From Prosthecobacter sp. (GTDB taxonomy: Bacteria; Verrucomicrobiota; Verrucomicrobiia; Verrucomicrobiales; Verrucomicrobiaceae), in assembly GCF_014879935.1 (NCBI RefSeq), contig NZ_JACSRD010000215.1, forward strand, positions 1 to 52,085: DNA of 52,085 nt. Direction: 5' to 3'. Shown in pieces: positions 41,903-49,911 of the stretch. The notes beneath the pieces are model-generated. The model ran no database searches, was not told the DNA's origin, and saw only the letters and a program-made list of their open reading frames with translations. The translations under genes were made by a program, and so were the position numbers. Every line of letters starts with the position of its first letter. The stretch's first letter is position 1.

Positions 41903-43569
41903 GACTGGTTCGGGAGGGTGAGGATGAATCGGGCGCCGTCGCGATAGTTCGGGCAGACAGTGAGCGAGCCGCGGTGCAACTGTGCCAGTTCGCGGGAGAT
42001 GGTCAAACCAATGCCGGTGCCGCTGACGCCCTCGGCGAGGTCGGAGCGGAGGCGCTCGAAGGGCTCAAAGACCGTACGGCGCTTGTTCGCGGGAATGCCG
42101 GGGCCGTGATCCTCCACGATGACGCGCGTGTGGCGTTCGTCGTGCTCGGTGCGGATGGCGATCCATTTGCCGCTGTTGCCGTATTTATCGACGTTGGAGA
42201 TGAGGTTGCCGAGGATCTGCTCCAACGCGTCGGGATCGGCTTTGACGGTGCCCGGCCCGTTGAAGGAGGTGACGATCTCGAAGCCCTTGTTTTCCAGCAG
42301 CGGCTTCCAGAACTCGACCACGCGGGAGACATTGGCATCGAGGTCCAGCGGGAGGGGCTGGATGGTGAGCTTGTCACGCTGCTGGCGGGCGTAATTGAGC
42401 ACGTTCTGGATCAGGCGGTCGAGGCGGGAGGTCTCGGCCTCCACGACTCCGAGCTGGCGCTTGGCGATGCTGTCGCCGTTGGATTCGGCACGATGCGCGG
42501 CCATCTCGGCATAGAGCCGGATGTTCGTCAGCGGCGTCTTCAGTTCATGCGAGATCTGGTTCACAAAGGTGACCCGCTGCTGGGCGACACGGATCTCCCG
42601 GGCGCTTTCGTGGAAGTACAGCCAGCCGACGACGAACACCAGGACGATGCCCGAGCCGACGCCCAGGAGGATGGGAAAGAGGTAGGGCTTCGGGAATTCC
42701 TCGTTTGCAGGTGTGTAGGCCATCTCCCACTGGGACAAGGGCTCGGAACAAGCCCGATGTGCCGCAGGCGGGCCTTCCGAGCCGGGAAGTTTCTTTCCCC
42801 ATTCATGCAAAGGGATGCCAGTGACCGTGGTCAGCATCATGCGGCCGGGCGGGGTCGCCAGGCCCGGCTGGGGAAGGCGCTGAAACAGCGAGTTCATGAG
42901 CATCTGAGGATTCATCAGGGCGCAAGCGAGGCTTCCATCGGCAAAACGATGCCAGTAGATGAAGGTGGAGTCGCCCACGTGCCAGCCGCTCCAGGTCAGC
43001 GGGGCCTCGGCGGCCACCGGTTTGTCGTCGATGTGGTAGCCATGCATTTTCAGGTACGTCATCCACATGGACGAGCGGGGACCGATGGAGAAGCCGCCGG
43101 CCACACGCACGCGCTGGAACGGCGGTCCGCCATCATCAAGGGCGAGCGAAAACTGCGGCATGCTGTCCGGGCTCTGGGTGGCGTTGAACAGGGCCGTGAG
43201 GCGCTCAAGTCCGTTGAATTCCTCCCCTGCATCGTAGGGTGCCTTCCCCTCGAAGTTCTCGGAAGCGGCGTCTTTTCCAGCGGCGGACCATGTTTGGGCG
43301 ACCCATGGATGGCTGGCCAGCCGCTGGGCCATCAGCCGGGCGGAACCGATGCTTTGAGCACCCCAGACATCCAGGCGGTCCGTGAGCTGGCGCATGTCGT
43401 GCAGCAGGTGATGGTCGGAGGAGCTCAGACGCTCCGCCAACACCGCCTGCATGGACGCATCCGTGCGTTTTTCGGCATCCCGGATCAGATAAGTGCCCAG
43501 CCACGCCAGCAGGGCGAGGGGGAGAATCACCAGGATGATAAACAGGATCGTGGAGCGGCGCTGGACCAT
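41899..43569 (-). CDS. Sensor histidine kinase with large periplasmic domain
   Basis: A 556-aa membrane kinase. Two membrane segments (about 9-27 and 297-317) enclose a periplasmic sensor of about 270 residues with no recognised motif. The cytosolic half has the H-box NQISHELKTPLTNIRLY (His341), the N-box LISNVDKYG, and G boxes VEDHGPGIP and GVSGTGIGLTISREL. The N-box residue order (NLISNVDKYG) is normal for HisKA kinases. It is paired with the regulator at 41219-41902. A small hairpin (43574-43594) sits directly before its ATG, where no Shine-Dalgarno sequence is visible. Confidence 0.92.
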   Translation of the reverse strand: MVQRRSTILFIILVILPLALLAWLGTYLIRDAEKRTDASMQAVLAERLSSSDHHLLHDMRQLTDRLDVWGAQSIGSARLMAQRLASHPWVAQTWSAAGKDAASENFEGKAPYDAGEEFNGLERLTALFNATQSPDSMPQFSLALDDGGPPFQRVRVAGGFSIGPRSSMWMTYLKMHGYHIDDKPVAAEAPLTWSGWHVGDSTFIYWHRFADGSLACALMNPQMLMNSLFQRLPQPGLATPPGRMMLTTVTGIPLHEWGKKLPGSEGPPAAHRACSEPLSQWEMAYTPANEEFPKPYLFPILLGVGSGIVLVFVVGWLYFHESAREIRVAQQRVTFVNQISHELKTPLTNIRLYAEMAAHRAESNGDSIAKRQLGVVEAETSRLDRLIQNVLNYARQQRDKLTIQPLPLDLDANVSRVVEFWKPLLENKGFEIVTSFNGPGTVKADPDALEQILGNLISNVDKYGNSGKWIAIRTEHDERHTRVIVEDHGPGIPANKRRTVFEPFERLRSDLAEGVSGTGIGLTISRELAQLHRGSLTVCPNYRDGARFILTLPNQS

Positions 43570-43573
43570 GAAG

Positions 43574-43594
43574 CAGGGCGATAATTTAGCCCTG
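43574..43594 (-). promoter_or_regulatory. Small hairpin abutting the sensor kinase start codon
   Basis: In the minus-strand mRNA, CAGGGC and GCCCUG form a 6-bp stem with a 9-base A/U-rich loop, four bases before the AUG at 43569. No ribosome binding site is visible outside it. It could modulate translation of the sensor or be chance. An AT-rich TATAAA-like stretch just upstream (about 43607-43616) may be a -10 element. Confidence 0.3.
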
Positions 43595-43636
43595 TCGTCT
43601 ATTTGGTCATCTCAATTTTATAAAATCCATAAAAAG

Positions 43637-43668
43637 AACCGGGGCGGACTTTGAGGTCCGCCCCGGTT
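43637..43668 (-). terminator. Intrinsic terminator-type hairpin, minus strand
   Basis: A perfect 13-bp stem (43637-43649 with 43656-43668; AACCGGGGCGGAC) and 6-base loop is followed on the minus strand by CTTTTTATGG. The U-rich tail on this side only gives its direction. It ends transcripts coming from the right, 68 bases before the sensor kinase ATG and 217 bases after the TerC stop, so it acts as a TerC terminator, an sRNA terminator or a leader attenuator. Confidence 0.8.
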
Positions 43669-43800
43669 GACTCACGGTGTTTCCAACAGCCAGAAGGAGA
43701 ACAACACTTCAAGAAAGGGGTGATCGGAGGTCAGCGCCGAAATCGCGTTCCGTTGATCTGTGGAGATTTTTACGCATTTCCAGAAAAGCGGGTCAGCATG
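43640..43800 (-). ncRNA. Candidate small RNA or attenuated leader
   Basis: The 315-base gap between the terC-like gene and the sensor kinase contains no convincing ORF. It has, in minus-strand order, a direct-repeat regulator box (43829-43812), a weak -10-like CATCAT about 10-15 bases on, roughly 130 bases of sequence, then an intrinsic terminator (43668-43637). That is the layout of a regulated small RNA ending at the hairpin, or of a leader with an attenuator for the sensor operon. Ends are estimates. Confidence 0.25.
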
Positions 43801-43811
43801 ATGTGAGAGGG

Positions 43812-43829
43812 TTGTAAGGACTTTGTAAG
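43812..43829. promoter_or_regulatory. 11-bp-spaced direct repeat, OmpR/PhoB-type box
   Basis: TTGTAAG-GACT-TTGTAAG: two identical heptamers with starts exactly 11 bp apart, the spacing bound by dimers of OmpR/PhoB-family regulators. It lies 243 bases upstream of the sensor kinase ATG (read on the minus strand as CTTACAA-AGTC-CTTACAA). The nearest such regulator is encoded at 41219-41902, so autoregulation or control of the transcript ending at 43637 is plausible. Confidence 0.5.
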
Positions 43830-43884
43830 CCTTCGCCGACGCCACATTTTCCCTTCTTGCCTTCCCAGCGGACGGCCAAGGAGC

Positions 43885-44772
43885 TCACTTTTTGCGGAGG
43901 GCACCCCAAGCGGCCCGGAAAGGCCACGAAATCGCCAGAAACACCGCTCCGACGATGCCCGCAAACAATTCTGCCGGAAGCAACAGCAGACGCAGGGGCG
44001 GCCGCATCACTGTTTTCAGCGTGGGCACCTTCTCATAACCCAGGTGCAGCAGGATGATGGCGATGATGCCGGTGAATTTCACCGCCTTGGCCAGGTGGTA
44101 GTGCCCGTCCGCCTCGCTGATGAATTTGAAGCCGCCCAGTTCGACCACCTGCTTGATGCTGTGGTCCCAATAGAGCTCCAGCCCCAGAAGCATGCCGACA
44201 AAACCGACCAGCAGGAAAGCCGTGTGCTCCAGCCAGGGCTGTTTTTCGAGCAGTTTGATGCAGTAGCCGGCCACCAGACGCAGCGTGATGATTCCCAGCG
44301 TCACGCCGACATAGACGAGCACCTTGCTGTCGCGGGCGAAGGCCACGGCGGCCACCACGTTGTCAAAACTCAGGCTCAGATCGAGGAAGGCGATCATCGC
44401 GATCGTGGTGCCGAAGCTGTGATGGCTCACATTCACCACCTCCCCTTCCTCCGGAGCCGCATCCTCCTGCTCCGCGAAGTGGGCACACATCAGCCACACG
44501 AGGTAAAGCGATCCGGCCAGCATGAGCCAGTGGTTCCCCATGATGAATCCGGCCGTCAGCAGCGCCACGATGCGGAATCCGTAGGCACCCGCGTAACCGA
44601 TGGTCATCGCCGTCTTGCGCTGCTTCGGGTCGAGGTGGGATGCCATGGCGGCAATCGCCAGGGCGTTGTCCACGGAAAGCAGGCCCTCAATCAAAATGAG
44701 GGCCATGACGACGGGTATGCCGTCTTTGACGGTCTGCCAGAGGTCGGCGGCGGCGAGGAGGTCGGGAATCAT
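43885..44772 (-). CDS. TerC/Alx-family membrane protein (putative metal ion exporter)
   Basis: A 295-aa inner-membrane protein with about eight to nine helices. The two family-defining repeats are LIEGLLSVDNALAIAAMASHL (25-45) and IAFLDLSLSFDNVVAAVAFAR (127-147), each with the intramembrane Asp-Asn. The family includes the TerC and Alx proteins, which have been linked to manganese export and to loading of exported metalloproteins. The C-terminal 50 residues carry an extra hydrophobic helix pair and a basic tail. No tellurite cluster genes are nearby. It is followed by a box and terminator in the intergenic gap. Confidence 0.9.
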   Translation of the reverse strand: MIPDLLAAADLWQTVKDGIPVVMALILIEGLLSVDNALAIAAMASHLDPKQRKTAMTIGYAGAYGFRIVALLTAGFIMGNHWLMLAGSLYLVWLMCAHFAEQEDAAPEEGEVVNVSHHSFGTTIAMIAFLDLSLSFDNVVAAVAFARDSKVLVYVGVTLGIITLRLVAGYCIKLLEKQPWLEHTAFLLVGFVGMLLGLELYWDHSIKQVVELGGFKFISEADGHYHLAKAVKFTGIIAIILLHLGYEKVPTLKTVMRPPLRLLLLPAELFAGIVGAVFLAISWPFRAAWGALRKK

Positions 44773-44865
44773 CGGGCGCGAATCATGGCGGACAGGCCCG
44801 ATCTTTCCAGCGCCAAATCAGGCGAATGAAACAACCGGCTGGCCGCCACCCGAACGATGCGGAAA

Positions 44866-46242
44866 TCAGGAATAGGAGGACTCCACGCGCTTCGCGACGT
44901 CCTTGTAGCCGTAGTCCGCGTTGTAGATTTCCTTCAGCGCCTCGAGGCTGGCAGGCTTGTCGCCCATCTTCTCCAGCACGTGCGCCAGTTCGTAGAGCAC
45001 TTCCTTCTTGATGGCGTCCATCACCACCAGCTCCTTCGCGGCCTCCATGAGGGATGTCTTGGCCAGGTCGTTCATGTTTTTGCGCTCGAAGCAGCGGCCG
45101 AGCATGAGAATCGCCTTGATGCGCATGTTCGGGTTCGACTTCGCCTGCTGCAGCTCGGGAATGGCCTCGGTGTACATCCCGGCGTTGAAGAAGGCCTGGC
45201 CCAGCTCGTAGCGCAGCGTCTTGTCCGTCGGGTTGCGGTCCACACGGCCTTTCGCCTCGTTGATGACGACAGCGGAGCGCTGGCGGCGGATTTCAGCCAC
45301 CTGGGCGCGTTTGTCCTCGATGTCAGGCGCGTCGGGATCGCCCTCGATCTCGCGCTCGTAGTCCTCGATCTGCTTGTCCTGCACCTTGTCGCGGATGATC
45401 TCGACCTTGCGCTGCAGCGCCACATCGCCCGGATTCAGCGTGTTCAGGGCGTAATCGTAGAACATCAGGGCGTTGTCGATCTGGCCCAGGCGCTCGTAGA
45501 GGTCGGCCATTCGCTTCACGACGACGATGTTCGTCTGGTCGGCGTTGTACTGGTCGATCGTCTCGGCCAGGAACTGCTCCATCTGCTCCTTCGTCATGCC
45601 CTGGCGGTTGAGCATTTCGAGCTTGGCGGCCTCGCCGGAGTCCTTCATCGCCTTGCGGAAGTCACCCTCGGCGCCCCAGCCCTGGTTTTTGATCGAGCTC
45701 TTGGCGGCGGCGTCCTTCTCACCTTTGTTCGCGTCCATGTCACGCGGGTCGATCTTCACGATGGAGCGATACACCTCGCCGGCCTTTTCAGGCTCGTTGT
45801 GCGCCATGTAGTGCAGCGCCAGCTTGTGCATGTTCTTCGTGTTCTCCGGGTGCCCGCGGCGCAGGGTCTCCAGCGCGAAGGCGGCCAGCTCGGGGAAGTG
45901 GATCTTCATCGCCAGGTCGTAGAGCTGCTCGTTCGCGCTCTGGCTGAAGGGGTCCTTGCGGAAGGTGTTCTCCTCAAGATCAGCAATCTGCTCTGCCGGC
46001 TCCTTCTTCGAGCCCCCTTTGAACAGGCCGCCGCCCAGGCCGAAACCCTTCTTGGCGCCGCCCACGAACTCGCCCTCCGCGCTGCGCAGCAGTTTGCGGC
46101 CGTCGAGGAAACCGAGGTTGGCCGTCACGATGGGCAGCACCTGGTCGATGACGTATTCCCAGTTCTTCCGCTCCGCGGAGATCAGCGCTTTTTTCCAAAG
46201 GGCTTGGTATTTGGGGTCGAGTTCGGCTTCCTGGACGATCAT
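44866..46242 (-). CDS. Cytosolic TPR-repeat protein
   Basis: A 458-aa acidic protein without signal peptide. Helical repeats fill it: NTKNMHKLALHYMAHNEPEKAGEVYRSIVKIDPRD, NIVVVKRMADLYERLGQIDNALMFYDYALNTL, KTLRYELGQAFFNAGMYTEAIPELQQA, RIKAILMLGRCFERKNMNDLAKTSLMEA, KKEVLYELAHVLEKMGDKPASLEALKEIY. A Gly-rich KKGFGLGGGLFKGGSKK loop lies near residue 65-82. ATG 46242 is preceded by AAGGA. It probably follows the 53-aa membrane protein gene (43-base gap) in one transcript, so it might be recruited to the membrane by it. No named family. Confidence 0.85.
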   Translation of the reverse strand: MIVQEAELDPKYQALWKKALISAERKNWEYVIDQVLPIVTANLGFLDGRKLLRSAEGEFVGGAKKGFGLGGGLFKGGSKKEPAEQIADLEENTFRKDPFSQSANEQLYDLAMKIHFPELAAFALETLRRGHPENTKNMHKLALHYMAHNEPEKAGEVYRSIVKIDPRDMDANKGEKDAAAKSSIKNQGWGAEGDFRKAMKDSGEAAKLEMLNRQGMTKEQMEQFLAETIDQYNADQTNIVVVKRMADLYERLGQIDNALMFYDYALNTLNPGDVALQRKVEIIRDKVQDKQIEDYEREIEGDPDAPDIEDKRAQVAEIRRQRSAVVINEAKGRVDRNPTDKTLRYELGQAFFNAGMYTEAIPELQQAKSNPNMRIKAILMLGRCFERKNMNDLAKTSLMEAAKELVVMDAIKKEVLYELAHVLEKMGDKPASLEALKEIYNADYGYKDVAKRVESSYS

Positions 46243-46285
46243 AATTCCTTGGTGTCTGGGTTGAGTGAAAAGAGACGGGCGGCGG

Positions 46286-46447
46286 TCATTTTTTTGCTCC
46301 GCCAAACCATGCGCCGAGCGCGCGCAATTCCTCGCCAGTGCCCTCCGTCAGCCCCTTCATCGTGAATCCGTGCTCAAAGAGCACCATCCAGAAGAAGGTG
46401 GCGACGAGGAACGCGAGGGTCCAGAGGACTTTGTTGAGGATGCGCAT
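46286..46447 (-). CDS. 53-aa single-pass membrane protein
   Basis: A short gene read directly from the sequence. The peptide starts MRILNKVLWTLAFLVATFFW and ends ALGAWFGGAKK. A basic N-terminus, a hydrophobic helix of about 20 residues (5-25) and a charged tail (EHGFTMKGLTEGTGEEL) make it a likely inner-membrane micropeptide. It reads in the same direction as, and 43 bases before, the TPR protein gene, with no terminator between. Upstream GGAAA is a weak ribosome binding site. The clean helix and fit between genes support it; homologues would settle it. Confidence 0.6.
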   Translation of the reverse strand: MRILNKVLWTLAFLVATFFWMVLFEHGFTMKGLTEGTGEELRALGAWFGGAKK

Positions 46448-46531
46448 GCCGGGAATTTCCGTCACTCTATGAAGAAAAGCGCGGAATCGTCCAGCACGGA
46501 GTTTTTCCCTGCGGAAAAACGCAATTCAGCC

Positions 46532-48730
46532 TCACTCCCGCTCAAACAGCAGCCGCAGGCTGTTCAGACACACCACCACCGTGCTGCCCTCGTGCGTCAA
46601 GACACCGAGCGTGAGCGGAACGATGCCGAACAACGACGCCACGGCCATCACGATGACGCTGCCGAGGGAGATGACGATGTTCTGCTGGATGATGCGCCGG
46701 GCGTGCTGGCTGATGCGGCGGGCGGAGAGCAGTTTTTCGATCTTGTCCTGCATCAACACGACATCGCTCTGCTCCAGCGCCGCATCACTGCCGCGGGCAC
46801 CCATGGCGACGCTCACATAGGCGGCGGCGAGGCTCGGGGCGTCGTTCACGCCATCGCCGACCATGGCGACCTTGCGGCCTTGCTGCGTGAGTTCACGGAT
46901 GGCGGCCACTTTGTCCTCGGGATGCAGCCCGGCACGCACTTCGCTGAGGCCGAGCTGCTTCGCGACCTCGGTGGCGGCGGCGCGGCGGTCGCCGGTGAGC
47001 ATCACGGTGCGCACGCCGTCCGCGGAGAGCTGTTCCAGCACGGCGCGGCTGCCGGGGCGCACCTCGTCCTTCAGCAAAATGCGGCCGACAATCTGCTCAT
47101 GCAGCACCCAGACCTCGCTGAAGCCCAGCGGCGCGTCCGGAACGCCCGCCAGAGCATCTCCGAGCGCGCTGTCTTTGACGAGTTCACGCCGGCCCACGTA
47201 GCTCAGACCGGCCTCCGTGCGCCCGCGTAGGCCCTGTCCGGCGATGGAGTGAAATTCGGCCAGTTTTTCAGCCAGGATGCCCTGCCCCTCTCCATGACGC
47301 GTGATGGCGCGGGCGATGGGATGATTCGAGTTCGATTCGAGGCTCACCGCGATGCGCAAAACGTCGTTTTCGCGGCCAGCGGGGAAGGATTCGATCTTCG
47401 TGACCTTCAGTTCGCCCTCGGTGAGCGTGCCCGTCTTGTCCATCGCCACCACATCGACCTCCGCGAGCTTTTCGATGGCCGCGCCGCCGCGGAAGAGCAC
47501 GCCGCGTCGCGCTCCCCAGGCGATCGCGGCCAGAATCGCCGATGGGATCGACAAAACGAGCGCGCAGGGGCTCATGACGACCAGCAGCGTCATCGCACGA
47601 TAAAACGACGATTTCGACGCGGCGGCGTTTTCAAAGGGAGGAATGCCAAAACCGAGCCACCACACGAAAAACATCACCGCCACGATGCCGAGCGTCAGAA
47701 TCGTGTAGCGCGTGCCAAAGCGGTCCGTGAAGCGCTGGCTCGGCGCCCGCATGTGCTGGGCCGTCTGGATGAGCGTGATGATCTTCGAGAGCGCGCTTTG
47801 CGTGGCGGGACGGTCCACGCGCACCTGCACGAGGCCCCAAAGGTTCAGCGTGCCGCCGAAAATGGCCGCGCCGGTCTCCTTCGTGATCGGCAGCGCCTCG
47901 CCCGTGAGCGTCGATTCATCCGCCGCGGTGAGTCCGGAGGTCACCGTGCCATCGACGGGGAACAGCTCGTCCGGTTTCACCACGATGACATCGCCGACGC
48001 GCAGCGCATGCACATCCCGGTCCTCGGTTTGACCGTCGGGAAGGAGCACATGCGCGAATTTGGGCGCGGCCTTGGTGAGCGAATTGATCTCGCGATGCGT
48101 GCGGTAGAGCACGAAATGCTCCAAAGCACCGCTGGTGGAGAAAAGGAACAGCAGCAGCGCTCCTTCCTCCCAAGCGCCAATCGCCACCGCGCCGAATGCG
48201 ACGGCGAGCATGAGAAAATGCACGTCGAGCCGGCCTTCCCGGATGTTTTCCCACGCATCCTTCGCCGCGTCCCAGCCGCCCGCGACGAGCGACACGATGA
48301 AAAAGGCCGGATGGCCGAAAATCCAGCCCAGCACCAGCCCCACGCCGCAAACCGCCGCCTGCAGCGCGAGCATGCGCCACTCATTCTCACGCGCCTGCTC
48401 GATCTCATCCGGTTCCGGCCATTCAAACTCGCGCCATTTCCAGAATTTCGGCGCCGTGGGGCAGGAGGGCTTCCCAATCTGCATCACGCCGCCCGTCTGC
48501 CTCACATCAAACATGGCCGTGTGCGCCGGCACCTCCTTGAGCCATTTTGCGTCGATGCTGCGCAACACCTCCGCGAGCTTCGCCTGGAGCAACTCGCCAT
48601 CCACCCGCCCCAGCGTCGCCATCTCGACCTTCTTCGACCCCGGATTCAACCGGATCGCCTCCACCGACGGCTCGTCGAGGAGGAAGGACTCGATGGCGGC
48701 GATCCAGGTGTTGTCGGGGGTGTTGGGCAT
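46532..48730 (-). CDS. Heavy-metal-transporting P1B-type ATPase
   Basis: A 732-aa inner-membrane pump. Residues 1-65 form an HMA-like fold lacking the CxxC metal pair. Membrane helices flank the actuator motif STLTGEALP; the ion site is the SPC of LLVVMSPCALVLSIP (about 387-389), the phosphorylated Asp is in AMDKTGTLTEG (about 431), and the hinge is MVGDGVNDAPSLAAA. The SPC motif and the HEGSTVVVCLNSLRLL last helix point to the Zn/Cd/Pb (P1B-2) or Co (P1B-4)-type branch, not copper. A TTG at 48736 precedes the ATG at 48730, which is chosen. No metal-responsive regulator gene is adjacent. Confidence 0.92.
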   Translation of the reverse strand: MPNTPDNTWIAAIESFLLDEPSVEAIRLNPGSKKVEMATLGRVDGELLQAKLAEVLRSIDAKWLKEVPAHTAMFDVRQTGGVMQIGKPSCPTAPKFWKWREFEWPEPDEIEQARENEWRMLALQAAVCGVGLVLGWIFGHPAFFIVSLVAGGWDAAKDAWENIREGRLDVHFLMLAVAFGAVAIGAWEEGALLLFLFSTSGALEHFVLYRTHREINSLTKAAPKFAHVLLPDGQTEDRDVHALRVGDVIVVKPDELFPVDGTVTSGLTAADESTLTGEALPITKETGAAIFGGTLNLWGLVQVRVDRPATQSALSKIITLIQTAQHMRAPSQRFTDRFGTRYTILTLGIVAVMFFVWWLGFGIPPFENAAASKSSFYRAMTLLVVMSPCALVLSIPSAILAAIAWGARRGVLFRGGAAIEKLAEVDVVAMDKTGTLTEGELKVTKIESFPAGRENDVLRIAVSLESNSNHPIARAITRHGEGQGILAEKLAEFHSIAGQGLRGRTEAGLSYVGRRELVKDSALGDALAGVPDAPLGFSEVWVLHEQIVGRILLKDEVRPGSRAVLEQLSADGVRTVMLTGDRRAAATEVAKQLGLSEVRAGLHPEDKVAAIRELTQQGRKVAMVGDGVNDAPSLAAAYVSVAMGARGSDAALEQSDVVLMQDKIEKLLSARRISQHARRIIQQNIVISLGSVIVMAVASLFGIVPLTLGVLTHEGSTVVVCLNSLRLLFERE

Positions 48731-48746
48731 TGGCAACTTGCGATGG

Positions 48747-49151
48747 CTAATTGAGAATTCGGCACATCTCGCGCAAATCTCGCCATGGTGGGACCGAATC
48801 AGGATACCCTTTGTGGCTGATCACACCTGTCTTGGCATCCACAAAGATGTCTGGTTGTGCTGTTCCGCTGTAGCCAACCACGGTCAAAGCGCGCCATCGA
48901 CCCTTGTCGCGAATCACTGGAAAGTTTGCCCCACACATGCCCTCGTAACGGGCAAAATATAATGTGGCAAGAAGGTCGGCTTCCGCCGCATCAATTCCAT
49001 CATCGAGCTTGATGCTTTCAAATTGAGGCCGCCATGAACGCGTTTTGTCGAAGGCATAACTGTTTGGAACGACTGGATTGGAGTTCGAACAACCAACCAG
49101 GGAAACGCCAGCCAGCACGGACACGAACACACTGAAAAGGCAGCGCTTCAT
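48747..49151 (-). CDS. Small lipoprotein of unknown function
   Basis: A 134-aa protein with a lipoprotein signal: MKRCLFSVFVSVLAGVSLVGC, the lipobox Cys at about 21. The mature part (RWRALTVVGYSGTAQPDIFVDAKTGVISHKGYP) looks like a single small alpha/beta or PepSY-like unit and has two further Cys (EGMCGANF, REMCRI). I do not recognise it. Its ATG overlaps the stop of the nucleotidyltransferase gene by four bases (ATGA), so it is translated from a toxin-antitoxin-like operon, which is unusual for an exported protein. G+C appears lower than the flanks. Confidence 0.7.
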   Translation of the reverse strand: MKRCLFSVFVSVLAGVSLVGCSNSNPVVPNSYAFDKTRSWRPQFESIKLDDGIDAAEADLLATLYFARYEGMCGANFPVIRDKGRWRALTVVGYSGTAQPDIFVDAKTGVISHKGYPDSVPPWRDLREMCRILN

Positions 49152-49660
49152 TCGTTCGTCACCTCCGGATACTGCTGCCGCAGGAAGATCAAATCGGCGA
49201 GATCCTTCTCACGATAGGTTCTGCGTTTCATACGCCAGAGCAATCGAGGAGAGGCGAAGGGGATGGGAACACCTTGGATTTCACGAATGACCACATCCTT
49301 GGACGCTTCATCGTAAACAATGCCGGAGGCCGATTTCATGAGGTCGATCACGATCTCATCCGCCACACGGACGACCGTGTATTTTTCCACCTCACCGGGC
49401 TGGAGATGGAGCACGGCCTTGTCCGGCAGCGATTCCAGGCAGCGATAAACCTTGGCCTCGTTTTCGGAGCTGGTATCGAAGAGAAGGTCCACATCACCCG
49501 TGGTGCGGCCATAGCCGGCATACATGATGGCGAAGCCGCCGACGATCATGTAGCGTGCCCCGCTGGCATTCAGCAGACGGCACATGGCGACCAGATCGTC
49601 CTCCGTGGGAGCACGCGATACTAGCTCGCCCGCTTGCGGTTCATCATTCTCGTCATCCAT
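49148..49660 (-). CDS. Nucleotidyltransferase-like protein, putative toxin (module 2)
   Basis: A 170-aa protein with a good nucleotidyltransferase core: YMIVGGFAIMYAGYGRTTGDVDLLFD, giving G-G and D-x-D metal ligands in proper spacing. The C-terminal part (IPFASPRLLWRMKRRTYREKDLADLIFLRQ) is the helix seen in DUF6036/AbiEii-type proteins. It starts inside the end of the upstream 71-aa gene (40-base overlap). By analogy with AbiE-type and MNT toxins it may nucleotidylate a tRNA or protein; this is inference. Confidence 0.78.
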   Translation of the reverse strand: MDDENDEPQAGELVSRAPTEDDLVAMCRLLNASGARYMIVGGFAIMYAGYGRTTGDVDLLFDTSSENEAKVYRCLESLPDKAVLHLQPGEVEKYTVVRVADEIVIDLMKSASGIVYDEASKDVVIREIQGVPIPFASPRLLWRMKRRTYREKDLADLIFLRQQYPEVTNE

Positions 49661-49836
49661 GCATCCGCCTCCTCGTGGGTTTTGAAACGATACACGCCGC
49701 GAGGGCAGATGCCGCGTTTCTGGCCTGCCATGACCTGATTGAGCGTCTTTTGGAGGCCGGCGCCGGAAGGCGGCACGCGGCGGCCCACGGTCTTGCCGAT
49801 GAACTCCTCCACATTGACGACGGGTCTGGGCTGCAT
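49621..49836 (-). CDS. 71-aa putative antitoxin (module 2)
   Basis: A short protein starting MQPRPVVNVEEFIGKTVGRR and containing GICPRGVYRFKTHEEADAWMTRMM near its end. The C-terminal stretch RGVYRFKTHEEAD.W is one I associate with short genes just before DUF6036-like nucleotidyltransferases. It is basic and could bind DNA or the partner protein. ATG 49836 is the only start with sense in context; the frame stays open upstream to about 50019 but that part is antisense to plsC-like. It shares 40 bases with the nucleotidyltransferase gene. Confidence 0.65.
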   Translation of the reverse strand: MQPRPVVNVEEFIGKTVGRRVPPSGAGLQKTLNQVMAGQKRGICPRGVYRFKTHEEADAWMTRMMNRKRAS

Positions 49837-49911
49837 GGCGCGAAAGTAGGCGTGGCAGGTGAAGTTGCAAGGTGCGTGACAAGCGCGGGCGGACCGCACA
49901 CAATGCATGCC

